Shown in pieces: positions 1 to 6,424 of a stretch of DNA of 16,005 nucleotides. The stretch is from Leptospiraceae bacterium (lineage in GTDB: Bacteria; Spirochaetota; Leptospiria; Turneriellales; Turneriellaceae). The stretch's first letter is position 1; every line of letters begins with the position of its first letter. The notes beneath the pieces were generated by a model. That model was given only the letters and a program-made list of their open reading frames with translations, was not told where the DNA came from and did not search any database. A program made the translations under genes and the position numbers. The DNA is taken from assembly GCA_016788945.1 (NCBI GenBank), contig JAEUSA010000318.1, positions 1-16,005 on the forward strand, written 5' to 3'.

Positions 1-1320
1 GGCGCTTAAGTCGGGGTAAGGCCAGTGGCCCACAAAGGTGTAGTATACACCGATAAACGGCCGCGAACTTTCTGCCGCGGTGGCAAGAAAGACATCGACG
101 GTTTGGAATTCGTCGCGTACCGCAGTGGGGCCCGCTTTATATTCGGTCACCTGCTTCAGCGCGTGGTAGTCGTAGAGTCGTGTGAACCCACGGTTTTTGA
201 ACCAGTCTTTAGGAAAATACCAGTTGAGATCGGCGGGTGTGACGAGAAAATGTTCATAGCCGGCGCCGACAAAATCGACGAGATGCGGAATACGCAGGTT
301 GCGCTCCATCGAATAGAACCTCGTTTCGGGGCTTTCATAAAGGCCCGAAAAGATAGAAAAAATCGAACGCGGCGAACTGTTATTCGAGGCAAAATGGTTT
401 GCCGCGTATAACGATTTGCCTGCCAGCGAATAGAGATAGGGCATCGGCATTTTGCCGTCAGCGTATTTTGTCGTGTCAAAGATATACTCGCGCGCGGTGC
501 TCTCGAGAATCACGACTACAATGTTAGCCTCAACGCGGGCGCGGAGGGCTTCGTTGGCGGCGGGCTTTCTGCCGGCGGAGAACTCTTCGCTGCTCAGATA
601 AACCTGATTCCCCATGACCGACTTGACCGGTTTATCGCGCCGCGCAGAGACCATCGAGCGTGCGGCATCGCGCAGAAAAAACTCGTGCGGATTCAGTACA
701 AGTTCGTCGGGAATACCTTTCGGCGATAATTGTCCCGCCGCGAGAATCAGCAGTGATCCCGCCCACATTAAACCGATTTTGCGTGGCGTAAAAAAACGCC
801 GGCGCGTGCGCAGCAGCAGAAAAAACAGCGCGAGGCCGGCAATGACCGTCACATAATCGCGCAATGTCATCAGGTGCAAAAAGTCCCTGATACTGAGAAT
901 GGTAAAAAACTCCATGAAAATGCCCCAGGTAAAGCCGGTATTCATGGTAAACAACAGATTGAAATGCGATCCGGTAATCATCGTATTCCAGAACACAAAA
1001 ATGAAAATGAGCAGAGTGGCAAATATACGAAACCGTCTTGCCCGCGCAGCAACGCGGTGGCGGGCAAAAATTAGAAAAGCCAACGCCAGCAAGCATAGTG
1101 CGATCACTAGAATAAGCACATCATGCCCGAGACCCGACAGCGTCCGGAAAAACGCCCCCGCGCCGCGTTTTACGCCAAACGGCGGAGCCTCGGAGAGCAC
1201 GACTGCGGTAGCAAGCGCAACGCGGTAAAGCAGCGATGAGAGCAGAAAAACCACGGCAAAAGCGTTGCACGCGGCATTTTCGCCGACGGCTTTCAGGGCA
1301 TCGACAACAGCACGGAGCAT
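1..1320 (-). CDS. LtaS/sulfatase-family membrane protein (alkaline phosphatase superfamily), C-terminus off the left edge
   Basis: The frame is open without a stop from an ATG at 1320 to the window edge, giving the first 440 residues. About five hydrophobic segments (roughly residues 20-42, 63-86, 100-116, 157-171, 182-198) precede an extracytoplasmic domain. This is the layout of lipoteichoic-acid-synthase-like and other membrane sulfatase-family enzymes. The domain opens with the family's first metal-site strand, NIVVVILEST (residues 266-275, Glu273). It continues with NNSSPRSIFSIFSGLY (313-328), where Ser315/Ser316 is the likely nucleophile position, and a GHWPY segment (431-435). The last metal ligands (the usual Asp-His pair) would lie beyond the edge. 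Family members transfer phosphoglycerol or phosphoethanolamine, or hydrolyse sulfate or phosphate esters, at the outer face of the inner membrane; the substrate here cannot be read. The ATG lies one nucleotide after the SpoIIE stop, so the two are probably translationally coupled. Family assignment is fairly sure; function is not. Confidence 0.82.
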   Translation of the reverse strand, partial: MLRAVVDALKAVGENAACNAFAVVFLLSSLLYRVALATAVVLSEAPPFGVKRGAGAFFRTLSGLGHDVLILVIALCLLALAFLIFARHRVAARARRFRIFATLLIFIFVFWNTMITGSHFNLLFTMNTGFTWGIFMEFFTILSIRDFLHLMTLRDYVTVIAGLALFFLLLRTRRRFFTPRKIGLMWAGSLLILAAGQLSPKGIPDELVLNPHEFFLRDAARSMVSARRDKPVKSVMGNQVYLSSEEFSAGRKPAANEALRARVEANIVVVILESTAREYIFDTTKYADGKMPMPYLYSLAGKSLYAANHFASNNSSPRSIFSIFSGLYESPETRFYSMERNLRIPHLVDFVGAGYEHFLVTPADLNWYFPKDWFKNRGFTRLYDYHALKQVTEYKAGPTAVRDEFQTVDVFLATAAESSRPFIGVYYTFVGHWPYPDLSA

Positions 1321-1321
1321 A

Positions 1322-2908
1322 TCAGGGCAAATCGGCAATCAACAGCGTGACATCGTCCGAAAATTTTTCCGTACCGGCAAAATCCGTAGCCCGCCGGTAA
1401 AGCTCACCCAATACCACAGCGGGCTTTTGTGCACGCAGTTCGGTGAGCGCCGCCTGAAAACGGTCTTGACCGAATTCTTCGCGTGCGGCGTTTTTTTGTT
1501 CGACGATGCCATCGGTGAACAGCACGAGCCGTGTTCCGGGCGGGTAGGCAATTTTCTTAAAGTCGTAAGGCGCTGAAATAAATGAACCAATCACGGTTCC
1601 GGTAGCATCCATCGGCAGAAACGCCGACTGCGAGCTCTGCAGAAAACAGGGTACGTGGCCGCCGTTCGCATATTCAATCGTGCGCTGGCGCGGGTCAATC
1701 AGCATGATGATACCGGTAAGGTAATGGCTCGTCGTTACCTTTTTCATCGCCTCGGAAAGTTTTTTGAGTATGTCGCCGGCATTGGTGCGTGAGAAATCCT
1801 GACTGCCGAGCGACATCTTGCACATCGCGCCCACGAGAGCGCTGGGTACACCGTGGCCTGAAATATCGGCGATAAAAATAAACACACGCCCGTCGGGCAA
1901 CTCGGCGTAATCATAGAGATCTCCGGATACCTCGTGGCAGGGTCGATAGAGCGAAGCAATCATCATGCTCGCGAGCGTCTCAGAGGCAGGCAGCATCGCC
2001 TGTTGCACTTCGGTGGCAAGTTCGAGTTCGCGCTCCATCACCTCTGATTTTGCGCGGATTTCTTTCGTGCGCTCGGCCACCATCTTTTCGAGGTTTTGTG
2101 CATATGCCTTGAGTTCGGTATGCGCCTTCTCGAGGTCTTTTTCGAGGTTTTCGAGTTTCTTGAAAATATCTAAGCTGCCCCGGTTTAAATTGAGGTCAGA
2201 ATCTTTGCGGAAACGGCGAATAAAAAACGCGAGCGGAAAAACCATCATCACCAGCAGCGAGGTTTTGAAGATGATGTGCCCGGTGAGAAAGTTTTTGAAT
2301 GTCCCAGGGCGGGTAAGCCCTACGTAAATTACCGAATCGAGCATCATCGTCGCCCACAGCGCGCTGAACATGATGATACTCAGCGGCACGCGCTTCAGCC
2401 GGTTCACCAGAAACTGAAACAGCACCACCGCGAGGAACAGATCGAGCACGGTATTGAAGATCGAAACACCGATATTGAAGACGCGCGGTTCGAGTACCTG
2501 ATGGACAATCGCCGAGTCGGCTTCTTTCAGAAACGTACCCCGCGCCTGATAAAGAAATACCTGAAACGCGATCAGAAAAATCTGACAGCCGATCGAAATC
2601 ATGATAACTTTGCGCGCTTCGTTGATGCCTTCGGCAACATAGACCAGAAGCAAAGCGGCAAAAATCAGCGTATAGATTCCCGACGACAAACGGAAACGGT
2701 AGACGACGCCATCGAGCGAAATTTCACTGGCAAAATTCAGCCCACCGGTAAAAAATGACAAAAACCACAGCAGACAGATATAGACGAGAAACGGTTCGCG
2801 AAAACCCCTACCGCGAAGCATCTGCAAAGGCCACAGCGGCAACACCAGCAGCAGCATGCTGCCAAAAAACGTGGTCAGCTTGAGTACGTCCACACCGCTG
2901 AAATCCAT
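1322..2908 (-). CDS. Membrane-anchored SpoIIE/PP2C-family serine phosphatase
   Basis: A 528-residue protein. The N-terminal ~225 residues hold about six or seven hydrophobic segments with little between them, suggesting a membrane-embedded sensor. A charged helix (about 250-295, rich in Glu/Lys/Leu) looks like a coiled-coil linker. The C-terminal SpoIIE phosphatase domain (about 297-528) begins with ELATEVQQAMLP. It keeps the metal-binding aspartates in GDLYDY (329-334), ADISGHG (347-353), LFTDG (463-467) and DDVTLL (518-523), so it should be active. Such enzymes dephosphorylate phosphoserine/threonine on anti-anti-sigma-factor-like partners; no partner gene is visible here. I chose the ATG at 2908 over an in-frame TTG at 2926 because GGAG lies 7 nt upstream of the ATG. 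The helical region, with an EGINEAR motif at its third or fourth segment, could belong to a known 7TM sensor family, but I could not place it. It is followed after one nucleotide by the LtaS-like gene. Confidence 0.92.
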   Translation of the reverse strand: MDFSGVDVLKLTTFFGSMLLLVLPLWPLQMLRGRGFREPFLVYICLLWFLSFFTGGLNFASEISLDGVVYRFRLSSGIYTLIFAALLLVYVAEGINEARKVIMISIGCQIFLIAFQVFLYQARGTFLKEADSAIVHQVLEPRVFNIGVSIFNTVLDLFLAVVLFQFLVNRLKRVPLSIIMFSALWATMMLDSVIYVGLTRPGTFKNFLTGHIIFKTSLLVMMVFPLAFFIRRFRKDSDLNLNRGSLDIFKKLENLEKDLEKAHTELKAYAQNLEKMVAERTKEIRAKSEVMERELELATEVQQAMLPASETLASMMIASLYRPCHEVSGDLYDYAELPDGRVFIFIADISGHGVPSALVGAMCKMSLGSQDFSRTNAGDILKKLSEAMKKVTTSHYLTGIIMLIDPRQRTIEYANGGHVPCFLQSSQSAFLPMDATGTVIGSFISAPYDFKKIAYPPGTRLVLFTDGIVEQKNAAREEFGQDRFQAALTELRAQKPAVVLGELYRRATDFAGTEKFSDDVTLLIADLP

Positions 2909-2919
2909 TTCGCTTCTCC
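2909..2919 (-). promoter_or_regulatory. Shine-Dalgarno site deciding the SpoIIE start
   Basis: On the minus strand GGAG (2916-2919) is followed by AAGCGAA and then the ATG at 2908. The 7-nt spacing is ideal and marks this ATG, not the upstream in-frame TTG at 2926, as the start. Confidence 0.7.
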
Positions 2920-2955
2920 ACCGCAAACCACAAAAGCGACCTCATTCTGCTTGAC

Positions 2956-3756
2956 GTGAGTCTGACAAGATCAACCTTGATAACGGTGGGAAAATTTGCC
3001 AAACCGGACGAATCGACGCGGGCCAGCGCTGAGTGGCTTGCGCGCAATCTGAAATTTTTGCCCGATGGTCTGTTTGATTTGCTGGCCTCCTACTTTCGCC
3101 TCGAAGTCGAAGGTGTAGAAAACCTGCCGCACAAGGGCCGCGGACGGATGCTGGTGGTACCCAACCATTCGAACGCGCTCGGTTTCGACGCGTTCATGAT
3201 GGTGATGGCGCTCAAAAAATTCACCCGCCGCGTGCCCCGCGTCATGGGGCACAATTTCTGGTTCAGCACGGGCTTTTCCGCCGCTTTCAGTCGCCGTTGG
3301 GGCGTGTTTCCCGCCGATCTGAAAGAAGGCCTCAATAACCTGCGCGACGGCCACATTGTGGTAATTTTTCCCGAGGGGGCCGAGGGCAATTTTAAGGTAT
3401 CGTCGAGTATGTACAAAATGGTGGAGTTTAATCCGGGGTTTGTGCCGCTGGCCATTATGCAGCAGGCCCCCGTGGTACCCGCCGCGATTATCGGCGCCGA
3501 AGAGAGCAATATCAATCTCGCCAAAATCGACTGGTTCGAAAAAATTATCGGCGCGAGCATCCCCGTGCCGCTCAACCTGATTCCGTTTCCGGCCAAATGG
3601 AAGATCAAATTTCTACCCGCAATTGATTTCAGCAAATACAGCAAAAAAGATATCAAAGACGCGCGCTTTGTCAAAGAGATCAATCAGAATATCCGCTACC
3701 GCATACAACACGAACTCAATAAAGAAGTCGAGAAACGCAATATCGCTTTCCGCTGA
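2956..3756 (+). CDS. Glycerolipid acyltransferase of the LPLAT/MGAT-like type
   Basis: Up to 266 residues, probably a membrane-associated enzyme that moves an acyl chain from acyl-CoA or acyl-ACP to a glycerolipid or other hydroxyl acceptor. The acceptor motif reads PNHSNALGFDAF, with His71 and Asp78 separated by six residues. This HX6D spacing differs from the HX4D of classical PlsC and is typical, as I recall, of the MGAT-like branch. The second motif FPEGAEGNFK (138-147) and a later GFVPLAIMQQAPVVPAAIIGAEES stretch also fit that branch. No clear transmembrane helix is present. The start is uncertain: GTG 2956, TTG 2977 and GTG 2986 are all possible, none with a good Shine-Dalgarno, and the first internal ATG lies inside the conserved domain. 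It is the first gene of the plus-strand row and diverges from the SpoIIE gene. A CBS gene follows after 20 nt. Confidence 0.85.
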   Translation: MSLTRSTLITVGKFAKPDESTRASAEWLARNLKFLPDGLFDLLASYFRLEVEGVENLPHKGRGRMLVVPNHSNALGFDAFMMVMALKKFTRRVPRVMGHNFWFSTGFSAAFSRRWGVFPADLKEGLNNLRDGHIVVIFPEGAEGNFKVSSSMYKMVEFNPGFVPLAIMQQAPVVPAAIIGAEESNINLAKIDWFEKIIGASIPVPLNLIPFPAKWKIKFLPAIDFSKYSKKDIKDARFVKEINQNIRYRIQHELNKEVEKRNIAFR

Positions 3757-3776
3757 AAACCGGAGATGAATTCACC

Positions 3777-4268
3777 ATGACCGAAACACCCGCCCCGAGT
3801 ACTACCGTCGAAGAAAAGACGCTGAATTCGCTGCACCAGCGCCTGTCGCGCATTCGCGGCACCCGTGTCGGTGATGTAATGACCAAAGATGTCGTTACGC
3901 TCGATGCCACCGACCTGCTCGCGACTGCAGCCCGCACACTGATTGAAAGCAAGATTCACGGTCTGATCGTCATGAAGAACGGCAAGCCGTGGTCGGTGCT
4001 CAGTGCATTCGATTTGCTGCACAAGAGTTATGTCGAAAGTTTTTCTGACAAGATGGATTATCTGCGTTCCACACTCGATAGCCTGATCGAAAAGCCGCTG
4101 CTGCACTCGCTGAAACCTACCGATTCCCTCGATTCAGCGGCGCGGCTTTTTACCGCTTATGGCCAGCGGACAATCCCTGTCATCGAGGGCGATAAACTAC
4201 TCGGTGTGCTGACAATCACCGACCTCGTGCGCACTTACGGCAAACTCGTCGGCGAAACCGGCATCTGA
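3777..4268 (+). CDS. Tandem CBS-domain protein
   Basis: A 163-residue soluble protein made almost entirely of one CBS pair (Bateman module). CBS1 spans about residues 31-87, beginning VGDVMTKDVVTLDATD and ending near SVLSAFDLL. CBS2 spans about 104-156, beginning IEKPLLHSLKPTDSL and ending LGVLTITDLV. Such modules commonly bind AMP, ATP, S-adenosylmethionine or similar ligands and regulate a partner; no catalytic domain is attached. The first ~25 residues look polar and flexible. A GGAG sits 11 nt upstream of the ATG, slightly far. The stop is one nucleotide from the hpt ATG (TGA-T-ATG), so the two are probably translated together. That position makes purine nucleotide sensing a reasonable but unproven guess for its role. 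Confidence 0.9.
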   Translation: MTETPAPSTTVEEKTLNSLHQRLSRIRGTRVGDVMTKDVVTLDATDLLATAARTLIESKIHGLIVMKNGKPWSVLSAFDLLHKSYVESFSDKMDYLRSTLDSLIEKPLLHSLKPTDSLDSAARLFTAYGQRTIPVIEGDKLLGVLTITDLVRTYGKLVGETGI

Positions 4269-4269
4269 T

Positions 4270-4836
4270 ATGTACGAACCGATACCGCCGCTGATCAGCC
4301 GCGAGGCATTGCAACAGCGCATCGCAGAACTCGGCCGCCAGATCACGGCAGACTATGCAGGCAAAAACCATGTGAAGGTCATCGGCGCCTTGCGCGGCTG
4401 CTTTGTGTTCATGGCCGACCTGATACGCTCGATCGAGATGCCGGTTAAAATCGACTTCATGGAGATTTCTTCGTATGGCAAGGCTATGGTCTCTTCGGGC
4501 AATATCAAAATACTGAAAGACCTTTCCGACGACCCGCACGGTGAACATGTGCTGATCGCCGAAGACATCATCGATACGGGGCTTACGCTCCAATGTATGG
4601 TCGACCTGTTGAAAGGGCGCGGCGTCGCTTCGGTCGAAATTGCAACACTGCTTATCAAACCGCAGAACGTCGCGGCGCAGGGCAAACTCGTTTATCCCGT
4701 AAAATACCGGGCTTTCGAAGTGTCTGATGAGTTTGTCGTCGGCGCGGGCATGGACTACAAGGGTTTTATGCGCAACCTGCCCTACATCGCACAAGTTACC
4801 GACCAAGGCCAGCTCAAACTGTTCGACGGCGAATAA
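4270..4836 (+). CDS. hpt: Hypoxanthine phosphoribosyltransferase
   Basis: A 188-residue purine-salvage enzyme converting hypoxanthine (and usually guanine) plus PRPP to IMP (GMP) and pyrophosphate in the cytoplasm. The PRPP-binding loop is VLIAEDIIDTGLTL (94-107). The early loop GALRGCFVFMADL (39-51), the flexible-loop region with DFMEISSYG (62-70), the purine-site lysine region LLIKPQ (127-132) and the C-terminal GAGMDYKGFMRNLPYI segment all match the family. Length and order of motifs are normal, so it should be active. It starts one nucleotide after the CBS gene and is followed by ruvX after only three nucleotides, in the same frame. Confidence 0.96.
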   Translation: MYEPIPPLISREALQQRIAELGRQITADYAGKNHVKVIGALRGCFVFMADLIRSIEMPVKIDFMEISSYGKAMVSSGNIKILKDLSDDPHGEHVLIAEDIIDTGLTLQCMVDLLKGRGVASVEIATLLIKPQNVAAQGKLVYPVKYRAFEVSDEFVVGAGMDYKGFMRNLPYIAQVTDQGQLKLFDGE

Positions 4837-4839
4837 GCC

Positions 4840-5259
4840 TTGCGTCTGCTCTGCATCGATTTCGGATTAAAATTTGTCGGAGTTGCGGTCGCCGATTTTC
4901 CCGGCATTACCGCACGCGCACTCGATACAATACGGGCAGACAAAGTTGCACCGCTCAGCGTGATCGCGCGGTTGTGCCGCGATGAGGGTATCGGCAAAAT
5001 TCTCATTGGTTTTCCGTTTTCCGATGTTGAGGGTGAAATCCACCACAATATACGCGCGTTTCGCGCCGAACTCGAAGCAACTCTTCCCGGTATGCCGATT
5101 GAATTCGTCGACGAATCTTACAGCAGTCAAGAAGCCGAACAGCTGATGGCCAGCTCAGGGCTTGGGCGCAAAAAAAAGACGAGGGCTCAAGATTCCGAAG
5201 CGGCCAAGTTAGTGCTGCTGCGCTACCTGAGAGCACATGACGGTGAATCCTTCTTTTAA
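4840..5259 (+). CDS. ruvX: RuvX/YqgF-family RNase H-like nuclease
   Basis: A 139-residue protein with the RNase H-like fold of YqgF/RuvX, a family linked to pre-16S rRNA 5' maturation and proposed as a Holliday-junction resolvase. The three acidic residues expected of the active site are seen: Asp7 in LLCIDFGLKFVGVAVAD, Glu92 in FVDESYSSQEAE, and Asp118 in AQDSEAAKLVLLRYL. The usual Arg of the first motif (GxxRxG) is replaced (GLKFVG), and the usual DER is DES, so it is a somewhat divergent member. Translation must start at TTG 4840 or later, because the in-frame TAA at 4834-4836, which is the hpt stop, lies two codons upstream of it. No strong ribosome-binding site is visible; translation may depend on ribosomes finishing hpt. 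Confidence 0.88.
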   Translation: MRLLCIDFGLKFVGVAVADFPGITARALDTIRADKVAPLSVIARLCRDEGIGKILIGFPFSDVEGEIHHNIRAFRAELEATLPGMPIEFVDESYSSQEAEQLMASSGLGRKKKTRAQDSEAAKLVLLRYLRAHDGESFF

Positions 5260-5285
5260 TTTACGCTTGGTTTCGCTCATATCGA

Positions 5286-6338
5286 ATGTGCGCCGTGAAG
5301 ACGCTCAGCGCACACCTGCGTAACCTACCCGCCTTTGCCACTGCCCACCATAACGGTCGTCGCTTTCGCAATATCTGGGGCGCACACCCCGATTCGGATG
5401 CCGAAAAATTCGACGCACTGAGCGGCGATATACGCCATAAAGCTCTTGATGTTGCGGGCTGGCTTTTGCGCAAAGGCATTGCTGCCCGCGAACGGGGAAT
5501 ACCCGCCGCGGTGCGTGTGCTGCAGAGCGAAGATTTTGAAATAACGCGCAACGAAACCCGCATCACTTGGCTTGGCCACGCCGCGTGTCTGGTACAGGCC
5601 GATGGACTCAATGTGATCACCGACCCGGTATTCGGCGACCGTGTCTCGCCGGTACGTTTTGCCGGCCCGAGGCGGCTGTGTGGACGCGCCATTGAACCTG
5701 AACGACTGCCGCGCATCGATGCGGTCATTTTGTCACACAACCACTATGACCATGCCGAAAGCGAAACGCTGAGAATGCTTGCCCGGCGCAGCGAACAGCC
5801 GCCCGTATTCGTCCCGCTGCGCGTCGCACCGCTGTTGCGCTCGTTCGGCTTCCGGCGCATTTATGAAATGGACTGGTGGCAAGAGGCAGAACTCGACGGC
5901 ATGTCGGTGATCTGCCTGCCCGCGAAACATTTCTCCGGACGAACAGCGACCGACCGCAACGAAACATTATGGGCCTCTTTTATGATCCGCTTTGAGGCAA
6001 GCGGCCGTCACGTCTACTTTGCCGGTGACACCGCCTACTCGTCACATTTTTCTGAAATCGCCGCTGAATTTCCTTCAATCGACGCGACGCTGATGCCGAT
6101 CGGGGCATATTTACCACGTTGGTTCATGCGCGAAGTGCACGTTTCACCCGAAGAAGCAGTGCAGGCATTCGTCGATCTTGGCGCGAAAAAGATGCTCGGT
6201 ATTCACTGGGGTACTTATGACCTTGCCGATGAAGACTGGGATCAACCGAAGCGCGATACGCTTTCGGCAATTCACCGGCATGATTTTGACCCGGCGCGTG
6301 TATGCATTACTGCGGTTGGCGAATCATTTGATTTCTGA
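5286..6338 (+). CDS. Metallo-beta-lactamase-fold hydrolase, NAPE-PLD/UlaG-like
   Basis: A 350-residue predicted zinc hydrolase. The fold's signature HNHYDH is at 151-156, preceded by WLGHAACLVQ (95-104) and DPVFGDRVSPVRFAGPRR (113-130). Further metal ligands are expected at His215 (PAKHFSGR), Asp248 (YFAGDTAYS) and His307 (GIHWGTY). The DPVF...SP...GP segment and the MPIGAYLPRWFM segment resemble the N-acyl-phosphatidylethanolamine phospholipase D-like group (RomA/UlaG-like L-ascorbate lactonase superfamily). A phosphodiester or lactone substrate is therefore plausible, but not fixed. The N-terminal ~90 residues form a family-typical extension and no signal peptide is evident. It lies 26 nt after ruvX and is the last gene of the plus-strand row. 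The ATG at 5286 has no clear Shine-Dalgarno; GTG 5295 is an alternative start. Confidence 0.9.
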   Translation: MCAVKTLSAHLRNLPAFATAHHNGRRFRNIWGAHPDSDAEKFDALSGDIRHKALDVAGWLLRKGIAARERGIPAAVRVLQSEDFEITRNETRITWLGHAACLVQADGLNVITDPVFGDRVSPVRFAGPRRLCGRAIEPERLPRIDAVILSHNHYDHAESETLRMLARRSEQPPVFVPLRVAPLLRSFGFRRIYEMDWWQEAELDGMSVICLPAKHFSGRTATDRNETLWASFMIRFEASGRHVYFAGDTAYSSHFSEIAAEFPSIDATLMPIGAYLPRWFMREVHVSPEEAVQAFVDLGAKKMLGIHWGTYDLADEDWDQPKRDTLSAIHRHDFDPARVCITAVGESFDF

Positions 6339-6424
6339 TATCCATTAACACTTATCGAGAGAGTTTAGCTGGCATAGCCGGTAAAACACGCGTTAGCGAC
6401 GCTATTTTTCAGAACGATATCAGA
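6334..6424. repeat. Convergent gap bracketed by a 9-bp inverted repeat, possible bidirectional terminator
   Basis: TCTGATATC at 6334-6342 is mirrored exactly by GATATCAGA at 6416-6424, so both converging genes end in the same C-TGA-TATC context. Between them the plus strand has a weak 6-bp stem (GCTGGC-ATA-GCCGGT, with two G-U pairs) near 6368-6382. Further on, GCGT-TAGCG-ACGC is followed closely by TATTTTT near 6390-6409. Either could end transcription of the plus-strand row, but neither is a textbook intrinsic terminator. Confidence 0.35.

Noticed and set aside
632..1096. Minus-strand open frame of 154 codons inside the LtaS-like gene
   Set aside because: It is a different frame of the same strand; only the frame starting at 1320 gives membrane helices and sulfatase-superfamily motifs across the whole region.
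2276..2758. Plus-strand open frame of 160 codons opposite the SpoIIE membrane region
   Set aside because: It reads as an Arg/His/Gln-rich low-complexity protein, typical of the reverse complement of a hydrophobic coding region.
2951..2982. TTGACG followed by TTGATA as a possible plus-strand promoter
   Set aside because: The spacing between the two hexamers (20 nt) is too long, the second is a poor -10 match, and both fall in or next to the likely start of the acyltransferase gene.
3090..4806. Several minus-strand open frames of 78-197 codons opposite the acyltransferase, CBS and hpt genes
   Set aside because: All lie antisense to well-supported plus-strand genes and have no family-like sequence.
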